A model generated the notes under the pieces. It was not told where the DNA came from. It saw only the letters and a list, made by a program, of their open reading frames with translations, and did not search any database. This document shows, piece by piece, positions 1-6,489 of a DNA stretch of 9,158 nt. Location of the stretch: NCBI GenBank assembly GCA_002402085.1, contig NVVB01000011.1, positions 1 to 9,158 on the forward strand. The letters run 5' to 3'. Position 1 is the stretch's first letter; each line of letters starts with the position of its first letter. The stretch is from Gammaproteobacteria bacterium. GTDB taxonomy: Bacteria > Pseudomonadota > Gammaproteobacteria > Pseudomonadales > UBA3067. Both the position numbers and the translations under genes were made by a program.

Positions 1-490
1 TCGAAGGAAGAAGAGAAGAAAGGAGATGAGAAGGAAGACTCTAAACCATCCTCCTCCAACCTTGCTGACCGAGACACCTCTCTTCAGGAGTGAGAGTCTC
101 TCAACAAGTGAGCTGAGCAGAGATCCTCAGCCTCAACTGCAGACGATCAAAATATAAAACTGAGCGAATACCAAGTCTAGTCGACACCAAAGAAGTCAAA
201 CCTGGAAAGAAAGGGCTCTGCTTTCAGATCGAGATCTGACATCCAACTGAGCAACCCTCCTGAGCAGAAAGAGAGGATCAAAACACCAGCCAAAGACACA
301 AATAGGACGTTCCAAGAAGCTGAATCAGCGTATGCGAAACCAGACAAGAGACAGCCGATCAGCCGACATGGAATTGGGTTCCCTGAAGAATCAATGAACT
401 ATCACAAGCGGAACTACTCCAGTGGCGATCCTAATGAGAAGGTCCAGGAGAGACCGACTCAGCGACCGTCCCACTCCAAGGTTGAGATGC
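1..490. other. Atypical T-poor, purine-rich segment, probably foreign or chimeric
   Basis: This stretch differs in composition from the rest of the window. It is visibly poor in T (7 of the first 60 bases) and rich in AAG/GAA/GAG, and where it can be read as protein it uses AGA/AGG for arginine, unlike the cox genes. No bacterial gene family is recognisable. Plus frame 1 is open from 181 to 501 and, if two TGA codons (91, 109) and one TAG (178) are read through, from 1 to 501. It would encode a Lys/Glu/Ser/Gln-rich, disordered-looking chain with no Cys or Trp codon. Such sequence resembles low-complexity eukaryotic protein coding DNA more than a bacterial intergenic region. It ends abruptly where ppnP homology begins, at about 490-497. 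An assembly or amplification chimera is the simplest reading; a true insertion is the alternative. Confidence 0.5.
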
Positions 491-760
491 AGCTCATATT
501 TTGATGGCAAAGTACAATCCATCGGGTTTCAGTCCAAGACCTTACCAGCCACCGTGGGCGTAATGATCCCTGGCGAATACGAGTTTGGCACCAGCGAACA
601 TGAAACAATGACCGTCGTCAGCGGCGCGCTCACCGTTAAATTACCCGAAGCAGATTGGCAAACTTTTAATGCCGGAGAAAGCTTTAAAGTGGCAGCCAAT
701 GAAAAGTTTCAACTCAAGGTTGCTGTAGACACCGCCTATTTATGTACTTACGGCGAATAA
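422..760 (+). CDS. ppnP: Pyrimidine/purine nucleoside phosphorylase PpnP, 5' end abnormal
   Basis: PpnP (formerly DUF1255, cupin fold) phosphorolyses purine and pyrimidine nucleosides to base plus ribose 1-phosphate in the cytosol. From about 497 onward the protein matches the family closely: [11 protein letters not shown], then [29 protein letters not shown], and the ending [13 protein letters not shown]. Family members are about 94 residues and begin with Met about six residues before the YFDGKV motif. Here that Met and its neighbours are not present. The only in-frame starts are GTG 422, ATG 434 and TTG 482, none with a convincing ribosome binding site, and residues 1 to about 23 are Arg-rich and unlike PpnP. 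I give the longest frame, but the genuine protein probably began near 480-495 and lost its first codons at a junction. The family assignment is secure; the start is not. Confidence 0.8.
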   Translation: MAILMRRSRRDRLSDRPTPRLRCSSYFDGKVQSIGFQSKTLPATVGVMIPGEYEFGTSEHETMTVVSGALTVKLPEADWQTFNAGESFKVAANEKFQLKVAVDTAYLCTYGE

Positions 761-857
761 GTACGTCACCTATAGTGAGGGAGGCATTGAAGCAGCCCTC
801 AACTGCATTTTAGTTGCAGCGTCTATACCTTCACTTTACTTTAACTTTATACCCGCA

Positions 858-1238
858 CTAAAAGTGAATTCCAGCCCGCTCCACCAACACGTTAATCACT
901 ACAACCAACCCTGACAGTAGCAACACCACCACGAGACACGCTAATAAAATAGGCTTGAATACTGAGCCTAAAGAGCGCGCCTCTTCGTCATTGGCAATAC
1001 GGCTTGAATCTATTTTATCGAAAAATATCGACAACCCTAATGTGAAGGTATAAAGCACAAAACCGCTTGCGAAGATCTGGGTGCTTAAGTACTCCGCCTC
1101 AAAGTACTCACGGAAAATCACTGTCGCAGCAGATGCAGCCATTGCAAGATGACAGAGCCAAAATAGTGCCTTTTCAATCCTAAGCATATTTTTTGATCTG
1201 TTTTCACCCTTACAACTTTCTTCCACAGTCGACATCAT
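858..1238 (-). CDS. Small three-helix inner membrane protein of unknown function
   Basis: I do not recognise the family. The 126-residue protein has a short charged N-terminus and three hydrophobic segments at about residues 25-42, 53-73 and 97-119. A charged loop (FDKIDSSRIANDEEAR) lies between the second and third. It is probably an inner membrane protein; no catalytic or metal-binding motif is visible. The frame stays open to 1274, but the start at 1238 (or the next ATG at 1235) is chosen because AGAGG lies a few bases upstream on the minus strand, while nothing similar precedes 1274. A consensus -10 box and a perfect palindrome lie immediately upstream, so the gene seems to be transcribed alone. 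It converges with ppnP and diverges from the cox operon. Confidence 0.65.
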   Translation of the reverse strand: MMSTVEESCKGENRSKNMLRIEKALFWLCHLAMAASAATVIFREYFEAEYLSTQIFASGFVLYTFTLGLSIFFDKIDSSRIANDEEARSLGSVFKPILLACLVVVLLLSGLVVVINVLVERAGIHF

Positions 1239-1259
1239 GCCACCTCTATATAAAACGAA

Positions 1260-1278
1260 AATGCAGCGCTGCATTATA
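1260..1278 (-). promoter_or_regulatory. Promoter -10 box with overlapping 16-bp palindromic operator candidate
   Basis: On the minus strand TATAAT (1278-1273) is a perfect -10 hexamer about 35 bases before the start codon of the small membrane protein gene. The -35 side is weak, with only a TGACCT-like match at about 1302-1297. The sequence AATGCAGCGCTGCATT at 1260-1275 is a perfect palindrome overlapping the -10 box, and the expected transcription start falls inside it. That placement is typical of a repressor operator, but the regulator is unknown. The palindrome and hexamer are seen directly; the regulatory role is inferred. Confidence 0.45.
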
Positions 1279-1551
1279 AACTAATCATGACCAGCAAGGT
1301 CACAATACCATGGAATTATACAACAGAATTACTATCACTTATTCTAGCTAACTAACCTAACCCACTACTACAGTTGATTTTTTAGCCCTCTAAGCCTCGA
1401 CACACTCGGACCCACTATCTACCAATGAAACAATTCACTTGCATAAAGGAGCGCATTGCATGCGTTCGAAATACCCTCCAAAGGTTAGTTAACACCCTAT
1501 TTCTTCTCCTTATTTCAAGTCGCATTAATCCGCTCCACACTACGATCTAAC

Positions 1552-1580
1552 TGGTTATAACCGTTCCTATCGGGTATAAT
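1552..1580 (+). promoter_or_regulatory. Candidate sigma-70 promoter for the cox operon
   Basis: TATAAT at 1575-1580 is a perfect -10 hexamer. The best -35 at 17-bp spacing is TGGTTA (1552-1557), matching TTGACA at only three positions. A GGTTATAACC palindrome (1553-1562) covers the -35 area and could be an operator. If used, the transcript would have a leader of about 320 bases containing the 1620-1703 hairpin. The weak -35 makes this tentative. Confidence 0.3.
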
Positions 1581-1619
1581 CTGGCCGGATTTTTCGACCA
1601 AAAGTCTTACTTCAACAAA

Positions 1620-1703
1620 CGTTTGATTAAAGGCTACAGTTAATAGAGCACGCAATAGTAAGCTAATGCGTGCGCTATATTAAGTGACGGCTTTAATCAA
1701 ACG
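1620..1703. repeat. Long imperfect inverted repeat / hairpin with 13-bp perfect outer stem
   Basis: CGTTTGATTAAAG (1620-1632) is exactly complementary to CTTTAATCAAACG (1691-1703). Inside, CAGTTAATA (1637-1645) pairs with TATTAAGTG (1678-1686) with one mismatch. TAGAGCACGCA (1644-1654) pairs with TGCGTGCGCTA (1667-1677) with one mismatch and a perfect 7-bp core. The apical loop is 1655-1666. This makes one long, nearly continuous hairpin of 84 bases. It has no run of T after it, so it is not a standard terminator for either strand. It could be a structured RNA leader of the cox transcript, a small dispersed palindromic repeat, or a protein-binding dyad. Confidence 0.6.
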
Positions 1704-1906
1704 TCTCTCTAAGCACCTGGTTTGCTTAAAGTAATTCAAAATGTGCATCCGACCGCCAAAGGTAACGCCTTTTGGTAATGGATAAGCAAGGGTCAAACTA
1801 TAAACACAAGAACCGGGGCAACCACAACGATCCAAGCAAAAACATCAGAAAAGTTTATTCATTAATAGTAATTGCAAAACTGTAACTGTAAGGAGTCATA
1901 GATATT

Positions 1907-3061
1907 ATGTACTTGAGTACCAATCAGCTTAAGAAACGAAGGTTTCCTGCTGCGGCCCTAGCACTGAGCACGCTCAGTACCGGAGCAATAGCAGACCCTA
2001 GTTCTCGCTGGCAAACCAACCTTTCCCCTGGCGTCACTGAATTGGGGCAAGAGGTATTTGACCTTCACATGCTTGTGGTGTGGATCTGTGTAGCAATCTC
2101 AGTCGCCGTATTTGGCGTACTGCTTTATGTACTAATCAACCACACAAAGGCCTCTGGTAGAACCCCTGCCACTTTCCACGAAAGCACAGTAGTTGAACTA
2201 ATGTGGACCATCGTGCCAGCACTTATCTTGATTGCTATTGCTGTCCCAGCGACTAATACGCTGATCAAACTCTATGACAGCAGCGATTCGGACGTCGACA
2301 TCCTTGTTACCGGTTACCAATGGAAATGGAAGTACGAGTATTTAAGCAAAGACGGTGGCGAGACATTCTCTTTCCTATCGATTCTTAGCACTCCTGCTGA
2401 TCAATTCGAAATTGGAGCCACTGCAGAGAAAGGCGAAAACTACTTACTTGAAGTAGATGAACCCTTAGTGATTCCAGTGAACAAGAAAGTAAGATTTCTT
2501 GTTACCTCCGCCGACGTATTACACGCTTGGTGGGTACCTGCGCTCTCAGTAAAACGAGATGCGGTCCCAGGTTATATCAATGACGCTTGGACTATCCCTC
2601 AGAAAGAAGGTATTTACCGCGGCCAATGTGCCGAGCTATGCGGTAAAGACCACGGCTTTATGCCCATTGTTGTGAAAGTGGTTAGCGAAAAAGAATACGA
2701 AGAATGGGTTGCCTCCAAGCTTTCCTCTTCTAAAGCTGACCTAACCGAAAAATCTCTTGATGAATTGGTTGCCAGCGGTGAAGCACTCTACAACAAGAAC
2801 TGTAGCGGCTGTCACGCAGTCAACGGTACGGGTATCCCTGGCGTATTCCCGGCTCTTAAAGGCAGCAGCATTGCTTTAGGCGACGTGAATGCACATATTG
2901 ATGTTGTTGTTAACGGTGCACCCGGTACTGCGATGTCTGCTTATGGCGCACAGATCAAACCAGACGAGCTAGCGGCAATCATCACCTACGAGCGGAATGC
3001 TTGGGGCAACAATACTGGCGATGCGGTACAAGCATCCGATATCGTTAATTTCAATCAATAG
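1907..3061 (+). CDS. coxB: Cytochrome c oxidase subunit II with fused cytochrome c domain
   Basis: Subunit II of a heme-copper terminal oxidase. It takes electrons through its own C-terminal cytochrome c domain to the CuA centre and on to heme a in subunit I. Residues 1-29 look like a signal peptide (KKRR, hydrophobic stretch, then AIA before D30). Two membrane helices lie at about 53-77 and 97-118. The periplasmic cupredoxin domain has the CuA ligands H206, C241, E243, C245, H249 and M252 (CAELCGKDHGFM). The C-terminal cytochrome c domain carries the heme-binding C299-SG-C302-H303 and a likely distal ligand M343. The fused cytochrome marks a caa3-type architecture and explains the 384-residue length. 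AAGGAG precedes the ATG by about 11 bases. It is the first gene of the operon, 12 bases before coxA. Confidence 0.97.
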   Translation: MYLSTNQLKKRRFPAAALALSTLSTGAIADPSSRWQTNLSPGVTELGQEVFDLHMLVVWICVAISVAVFGVLLYVLINHTKASGRTPATFHESTVVELMWTIVPALILIAIAVPATNTLIKLYDSSDSDVDILVTGYQWKWKYEYLSKDGGETFSFLSILSTPADQFEIGATAEKGENYLLEVDEPLVIPVNKKVRFLVTSADVLHAWWVPALSVKRDAVPGYINDAWTIPQKEGIYRGQCAELCGKDHGFMPIVVKVVSEKEYEEWVASKLSSSKADLTEKSLDELVASGEALYNKNCSGCHAVNGTGIPGVFPALKGSSIALGDVNAHIDVVVNGAPGTAMSAYGAQIKPDELAAIITYERNAWGNNTGDAVQASDIVNFNQ

Positions 3062-3073
3062 GGGCTAAGTATT

Positions 3074-4633
3074 ATGAGCGAACATCACGGTCCCGCTACG
3101 GGAATCCAGCGTTGGTTGTACGCAACCAACCACAAAGACATCGGCACGATGTATCTATGGTTTAGTTTTGCCATGTTCTTTCTTGGCGGATCATTTGCAA
3201 TGGTCATCCGAGCAGAGCTTTTTCAACCTGGCCTTCAATTAGTTGAACCAGCGTTCTTTAACCAAATGACTACTATGCATGGTTTGATAATGGTTTTTGG
3301 TGCGGTAATGCCCGCCTTCGTTGGCCTTGCCAACTGGATGGTTCCACTAATGATCGGCGCGCCAGATATGGCGCTGCCTAGAATGAACAACCTTAGCTTC
3401 TGGATTCTTCCTTTTGCTTTCGCAATGCTTGTGTCAACCTTCTTTATGGAAGGCGGCGCACCTGCGTTTGGTTGGACTTTCTACGCACCACTATCCACCA
3501 CCTATGCGCCACCAAGCGTAACCTTCTTTATCTTTGCGGTGCATTTGTTGGGTGCCTCTTCGATTATGGGATCGATCAACATTATCGTGACCGTAATGAA
3601 CCTTCGTGCGCCTGGCATGACTTACATGAAACTACCGCTGTTCGTATGGACTTGGGTAATCACTGCCTTCCTATTGATTGCTGCCATGCCTGTATTGGCC
3701 GGTGCAGTAACCATGATGTTGACAGACATTCATTTTGGCACCTCGTTCTTCAGCGCCGCTGGCGGTGGTGATCCGGTCATGTTCCAGCACATTTTCTGGT
3801 TCTTTGGTCATCCAGAGGTATACATCATTATCCTGCCTGCGTTCGGTGTGGTTTCTGAAATCATCCCCACCTTCTCTCGCAAACGTTTGTTTGGTTATTC
3901 CTCAATGGTCTACGCCACTGCATCCATTGCGTTCCTAAGCTTCATCGTATGGGCTCATCACATGTACACCACAGGGATGCCTTTAGCAGGCGAACTGTTC
4001 TTCATGTATGCCACCATGCTGATTGCTGTGCCTACGGGCGTGAAAGTCTTTAACTGGATCGCTACCATGTTTGGCGGCGCATTGACGTTCGAGACTCCTA
4101 TGCTGTTCTGTATTGCATTCGTGTTCTTGTTCACCCTCGGTGGATTGACTGGCGTAATGCTTTCACTGGCACCGGTTGACTTTGCTTACCACGATAGCTA
4201 TTTCGTAGTAGCGCATTTCCATTACACCATGGTTGCTGGTGCGATCTTCAGCATGTCTGCTGCGGTCTACTACTGGCTACCCAAGTGGTCTGGAAAAATG
4301 TACAACGAAACCATGGGTAAAGTGCACTTCTGGGTTGCGTTTATTGGCTTCAACCTAACCTTCTTCCCACAACATTTTGTTGGGTTGGCGGGTATGCCAC
4401 GCCGTATTCCTGACTATGCATTGCAATTTGCTGACTTCAACATGATGTCCAGCATTGGCGCATTCATTTATGGGTTTGCTCAGTTGCTATTCCTCTACAA
4501 CGTGGTTCAAACCATACGTAAAGGCAAAGTCAACACAGACGAAAAAACCTGGGAAGGTGCAGAAGGATTGGAATGGACAGTGCCTAGCCCTGCCCCATTC
4601 CACACATTCTCCACACCTCCTACTGTTAAGTAG
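3074..4633 (+). CDS. coxA: Cytochrome c oxidase subunit I (aa3-type catalytic subunit)
   Basis: Catalytic subunit that reduces oxygen to water at a heme a3/CuB centre and pumps protons across the inner membrane. About twelve membrane helices are predicted. The metal ligands are all present: H69 and H383 for heme a, H381 for heme a3 (VVAHFHYTM), and H246, H295 and H296 for CuB. Y250 in HPEVY is positioned for the His-Tyr cross-link. The D-channel aspartate D98 (GAPDMALPRMNN), the glutamate E248 of HPEVY and the K-channel lysine K324 place it in the A1 subfamily of heme-copper oxidases. At 519 residues it has normal family length with no subunit III fusion. The Shine-Dalgarno AGGGG overlaps the coxB stop codon, so the two genes are probably translationally linked. 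Confidence 0.98.
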   Translation: MSEHHGPATGIQRWLYATNHKDIGTMYLWFSFAMFFLGGSFAMVIRAELFQPGLQLVEPAFFNQMTTMHGLIMVFGAVMPAFVGLANWMVPLMIGAPDMALPRMNNLSFWILPFAFAMLVSTFFMEGGAPAFGWTFYAPLSTTYAPPSVTFFIFAVHLLGASSIMGSINIIVTVMNLRAPGMTYMKLPLFVWTWVITAFLLIAAMPVLAGAVTMMLTDIHFGTSFFSAAGGGDPVMFQHIFWFFGHPEVYIIILPAFGVVSEIIPTFSRKRLFGYSSMVYATASIAFLSFIVWAHHMYTTGMPLAGELFFMYATMLIAVPTGVKVFNWIATMFGGALTFETPMLFCIAFVFLFTLGGLTGVMLSLAPVDFAYHDSYFVVAHFHYTMVAGAIFSMSAAVYYWLPKWSGKMYNETMGKVHFWVAFIGFNLTFFPQHFVGLAGMPRRIPDYALQFADFNMMSSIGAFIYGFAQLLFLYNVVQTIRKGKVNTDEKTWEGAEGLEWTVPSPAPFHTFSTPPTVK

Positions 4634-4651
4634 TCGAGCGAGAGAGATAAA

Positions 4652-5200
4652 ATGACAAACATTGTCGACACCAAAAAGAAGCGCACCACAGTAATATTAC
4701 TGGTGATGGTGGCGGCGATGTTTGGATTTGGATTTGCCTTAGTGCCTCTCTACGATCTGTTGTGCGAACTCACGGGAATAAACGGCAAAGTGGTCTTAGT
4801 ACCCTACGATGCCAAAAACGTCGAAGTCGACGAGCAACGCATTGTCAGCGTTCAATTCCTGGCATTGAATAACAGCGGCATGCCCTGGAAATTCAAGCCG
4901 AATCACAACAGCATCAAAGTGAATCCCGGTGCTTCGACATCAACAAGTTTTTTCGCCCACAACCCTACTCAAAATTTGATGGTCGGCCAGGCAGTGCCTA
5001 GCATTTCGCCCAGCGGCGCCGCCAAATACTTCCATAAAATTGAGTGCTTCTGCTTTAACCAGCAGGAATTAAAAGGCGGAGCCCAGGCAGATTTGGGCCT
5101 ACAGTTTTTTGTTGATAAAGATCTACCGAAAAATATCCACACGATTACATTAACCTATACCTTATTTGATGTTACCCAAAAGGTGGCCTCAAGCAATTAG
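4652..5200 (+). CDS. ctaG: Cytochrome c oxidase assembly protein CtaG (Cox11 family)
   Basis: CtaG/Cox11 is a membrane-anchored copper chaperone that delivers copper to the CuB site of subunit I. A basic cytoplasmic N-terminus (residues 1-12) is followed by one membrane helix at about 13-33 and the conserved PLYDLLCELTGINGK segment containing C38. The periplasmic immunoglobulin-like domain carries the copper-binding ECFCFNQQ motif with C132 and C134. The length of 182 residues is normal. The gene follows coxA by 18 bases, with a GAGAGAG ribosome binding stretch before the ATG, and sits between coxA and coxC as in many proteobacteria. Its stop codon is the start of a perfect hairpin. Confidence 0.96.
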   Translation: MTNIVDTKKKRTTVILLVMVAAMFGFGFALVPLYDLLCELTGINGKVVLVPYDAKNVEVDEQRIVSVQFLALNNSGMPWKFKPNHNSIKVNPGASTSTSFFAHNPTQNLMVGQAVPSISPSGAAKYFHKIECFCFNQQELKGGAQADLGLQFFVDKDLPKNIHTITLTYTLFDVTQKVASSN

Positions 5201-5229
5201 TGTTTTTTAGCGTCACAACTAAAAAACAC
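5200..5229 (+). terminator. 11-bp perfect hairpin between ctaG and coxC (attenuator candidate)
   Basis: GTGTTTTTTAG (5200-5210) is exactly complementary to CTAAAAAACAC (5219-5229), with an 8-base loop CGTCACAA. The stem is A/T-rich and begins in the ctaG stop codon. No separate T-run follows on the plus strand, so it is not a classic intrinsic terminator. It could be a partial terminator, an RNA-processing or 3'-stabilising element, or a way to set a different level for coxC. The coxC ribosome binding site starts only about 14 bases downstream. The structure is certain; the role is inferred. Confidence 0.5.
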
Positions 5230-5255
5230 CATTGATTTATTGCGGAGAAATATCA

Positions 5256-6197
5256 ATGAGCACAAACAACAGTGACCAGTATTACGTGCCAGAGAGCAGT
5301 GGTCTGGCACTTACCACTGCAGCAGCCGTCGCCACCATGGTGGGCGGCCTTAGCATATCCTTTAATGGACTTACCTTCGGTGACGGCACCGGCGGCATGG
5401 GCTGGATTGTCGCGTTAGCCGGCTTCACCCTTTTCATTGCCACTCTTTTCGTATGGTTTAGAACCACCATCATTGAGAATCATCAAGGACTCGCCAATCA
5501 ACAGTTAAAGAAATCCTATGCCCTAGGCATGCAGTGGTTTATCTTTTCTGAAGTTTGCTTTTTCTTCATCTTTTTTGGCACCTTGTTCTACCTCAGAAAC
5601 TTGGCAGGCCCTTGGCTTGGCGGAGAAGGCACCAAAGTAGGTGATACCAACGGCGTTCTTTGGCAAGGCTTTCAGTACGCATGGCCTATGATGACCACCC
5701 CACAAGAAGCCATTGGCATTAGCAATCAAGTGCAAGCCAACAACGGCACCTTCACAAGCCCCACAGGTTTGATGCATTGGGACGGTATTCCACTCATCAA
5801 TACTATTTTACTGTTGAGCTCCAGTGTTACTTGTCACTTTGCTCACACAGCACTATTGGCCAATAACCGCAGCCGATTTAACATCATGCTTGGCATAACC
5901 CTAATACTTGGTTTCGTATTTGTAGGCTTCCAGGTGGAAGAGTACAGAGAAGCCTACGTCGAGCTTGGGCTAACCCTTAAATCTGGCGTTTACGGATCCA
6001 CCTTCTTCCTGCTCACTGGATTCCACGGATTCCACGTCTGCATGGGAGCAACAATCTTGCTCGTGCAATGGTTACGCTCGACTACTAAAGGTGACTTTAC
6101 TGCAGAGGACCACTTCGGATTCGAAGCGGCCGCTTGGTACTGGCATTTTGTTGATGTGGTTTGGGTTTGCTTGTTCTTATTCGTCTACATTATCTGA
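5256..6197 (+). CDS. coxC: Cytochrome c oxidase subunit III
   Basis: Subunit III of the oxidase, an inner membrane protein with seven helices that stabilises subunit I and its proton uptake. Family hallmarks are seen: FSEVCFFFIFFGTLFY with the conserved E99, WDGIPLINTILLLSSS ahead of a conserved AH (175-197), VEEYREAY (227-234), GFHGFHV (H257, H260), and the C-terminal AWYWHFVDVVWV. The loop at about 115-170, between the SEV helix and the INT helix, is long and Gly/Asn/Gln-rich, as in other gammaproteobacterial CoxC. The frame is open from a TTG at 5232, but the ATG at 5256 is preferred because GCGGAG lies 8 bases before it; this gives 313 residues. It ends 7 bases from the convergent twin-TM gene. 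Confidence 0.96.
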   Translation: MSTNNSDQYYVPESSGLALTTAAAVATMVGGLSISFNGLTFGDGTGGMGWIVALAGFTLFIATLFVWFRTTIIENHQGLANQQLKKSYALGMQWFIFSEVCFFFIFFGTLFYLRNLAGPWLGGEGTKVGDTNGVLWQGFQYAWPMMTTPQEAIGISNQVQANNGTFTSPTGLMHWDGIPLINTILLLSSSVTCHFAHTALLANNRSRFNIMLGITLILGFVFVGFQVEEYREAYVELGLTLKSGVYGSTFFLLTGFHGFHVCMGATILLVQWLRSTTKGDFTAEDHFGFEAAAWYWHFVDVVWVCLFLFVYII

Positions 6198-6204
6198 GTA
6201 GAGT

Positions 6205-6456
6205 TTACTTAGATTGCTGTATCTCTGGAGTGACTGCAGATCCTGCGGCGCTCCAGGGTGCTTTAGAAACCAACCTTCCCGATAGAACACCATAGCCAAC
6301 CAAGCCCATCAAGATTGCCGCCAAAGTCACTCGAACCCCCAATGAGTGCATAGTTCGTTTAGATTTCCCCTTATCTTTCATCAAAAAAACGAATCCACTG
6401 CCTAAACTAATGACTAATAATATAAACGTAATCACTATGGCTGGCTTTAACCACAT
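6205..6456 (-). CDS. Twin transmembrane protein, DUF2909-like
   Basis: An 83-residue protein with two membrane helices at about residues 5-26 and 39-60, separated by a short basic loop (KDKGKSKRT), and a polar C-terminal tail. This hairpin topology and its place between coxC and SURF1 match the DUF2909 twin-transmembrane family, whose function is unknown. A role in oxidase assembly or stability is only inferred from position. On the minus strand GAGGAA lies about 6 bases before the ATG, a good ribosome binding site, so the gene is likely real. It is encoded against the cox genes, leaving 7 bases to coxC and 33 bases to the divergent SURF1 start, so any read-through transcript from coxC to SURF1 is antisense to it. 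Confidence 0.8.
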   Translation of the reverse strand: MWLKPAIVITFILLVISLGSGFVFLMKDKGKSKRTMHSLGVRVTLAAILMGLVGYGVLSGRLVSKAPWSAAGSAVTPEIQQSK

Positions 6457-6489
6457 AGTACTTCCTCTGTTATTGAAAAGAATTGAGTT

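Larger units (their letters stand above)
1279..1906. other. Long intergenic region upstream of the cox operon
   Basis: No convincing gene is seen here. The region holds an 84-base hairpin element (1620-1703, listed separately), a smaller stem at about 1757-1777 (CCAAAGG against CCTTTTGG), a CGCAT-TGC-ATGCG dyad at 1452-1464, a GGTTATAACC palindrome at 1553-1562 and a TATAAT box at 1575-1580. Two tiny frames exist (1425-1550, 41 codons; 1778-1885, 35 codons) but neither has a ribosome binding site. The region must contain the cox promoter and 5' leader. The coxB ribosome binding site AAGGAG lies at about 1890-1895, roughly 11 bases before the ATG. Confidence 0.5.

Noticed and set aside
131..141. 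CCTCAACTGCA shared between 131-141 and 797-807 as a possible direct repeat flanking ppnP
   Set aside because: An 11-base match with no extension on either side and no mobile element between; probably coincidence.
769..779. CCTATAGTGAG, an 11-base match to the reverse complement of the phage T7 promoter
   Set aside because: The match stops there, the rest of the promoter is absent, and the flanks are ordinary chromosomal sequence, so it is taken as chance and not vector.
803..819. CTGCA/TGCAG small stem after ppnP as a terminator
   Set aside because: Only five base pairs with a competing alternative pairing and no T-run.
1425..1550. 41-codon plus-strand frame upstream of coxB
   Set aside because: No ribosome binding site, no recognisable features and unremarkable length for a noncoding stretch.
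1620..1703. Integron attC site
   Set aside because: The size and hairpin shape fit loosely, but the ends lack the RYYYAAC and GTTRRRY core sites and no cassette arrangement is present.
1778..1885. 35-codon plus-strand frame ending 21 bases before coxB, considered as a leader peptide
   Set aside because: No ribosome binding site before its ATG and no attenuator-like hairpin or codon run that would support a leader peptide.
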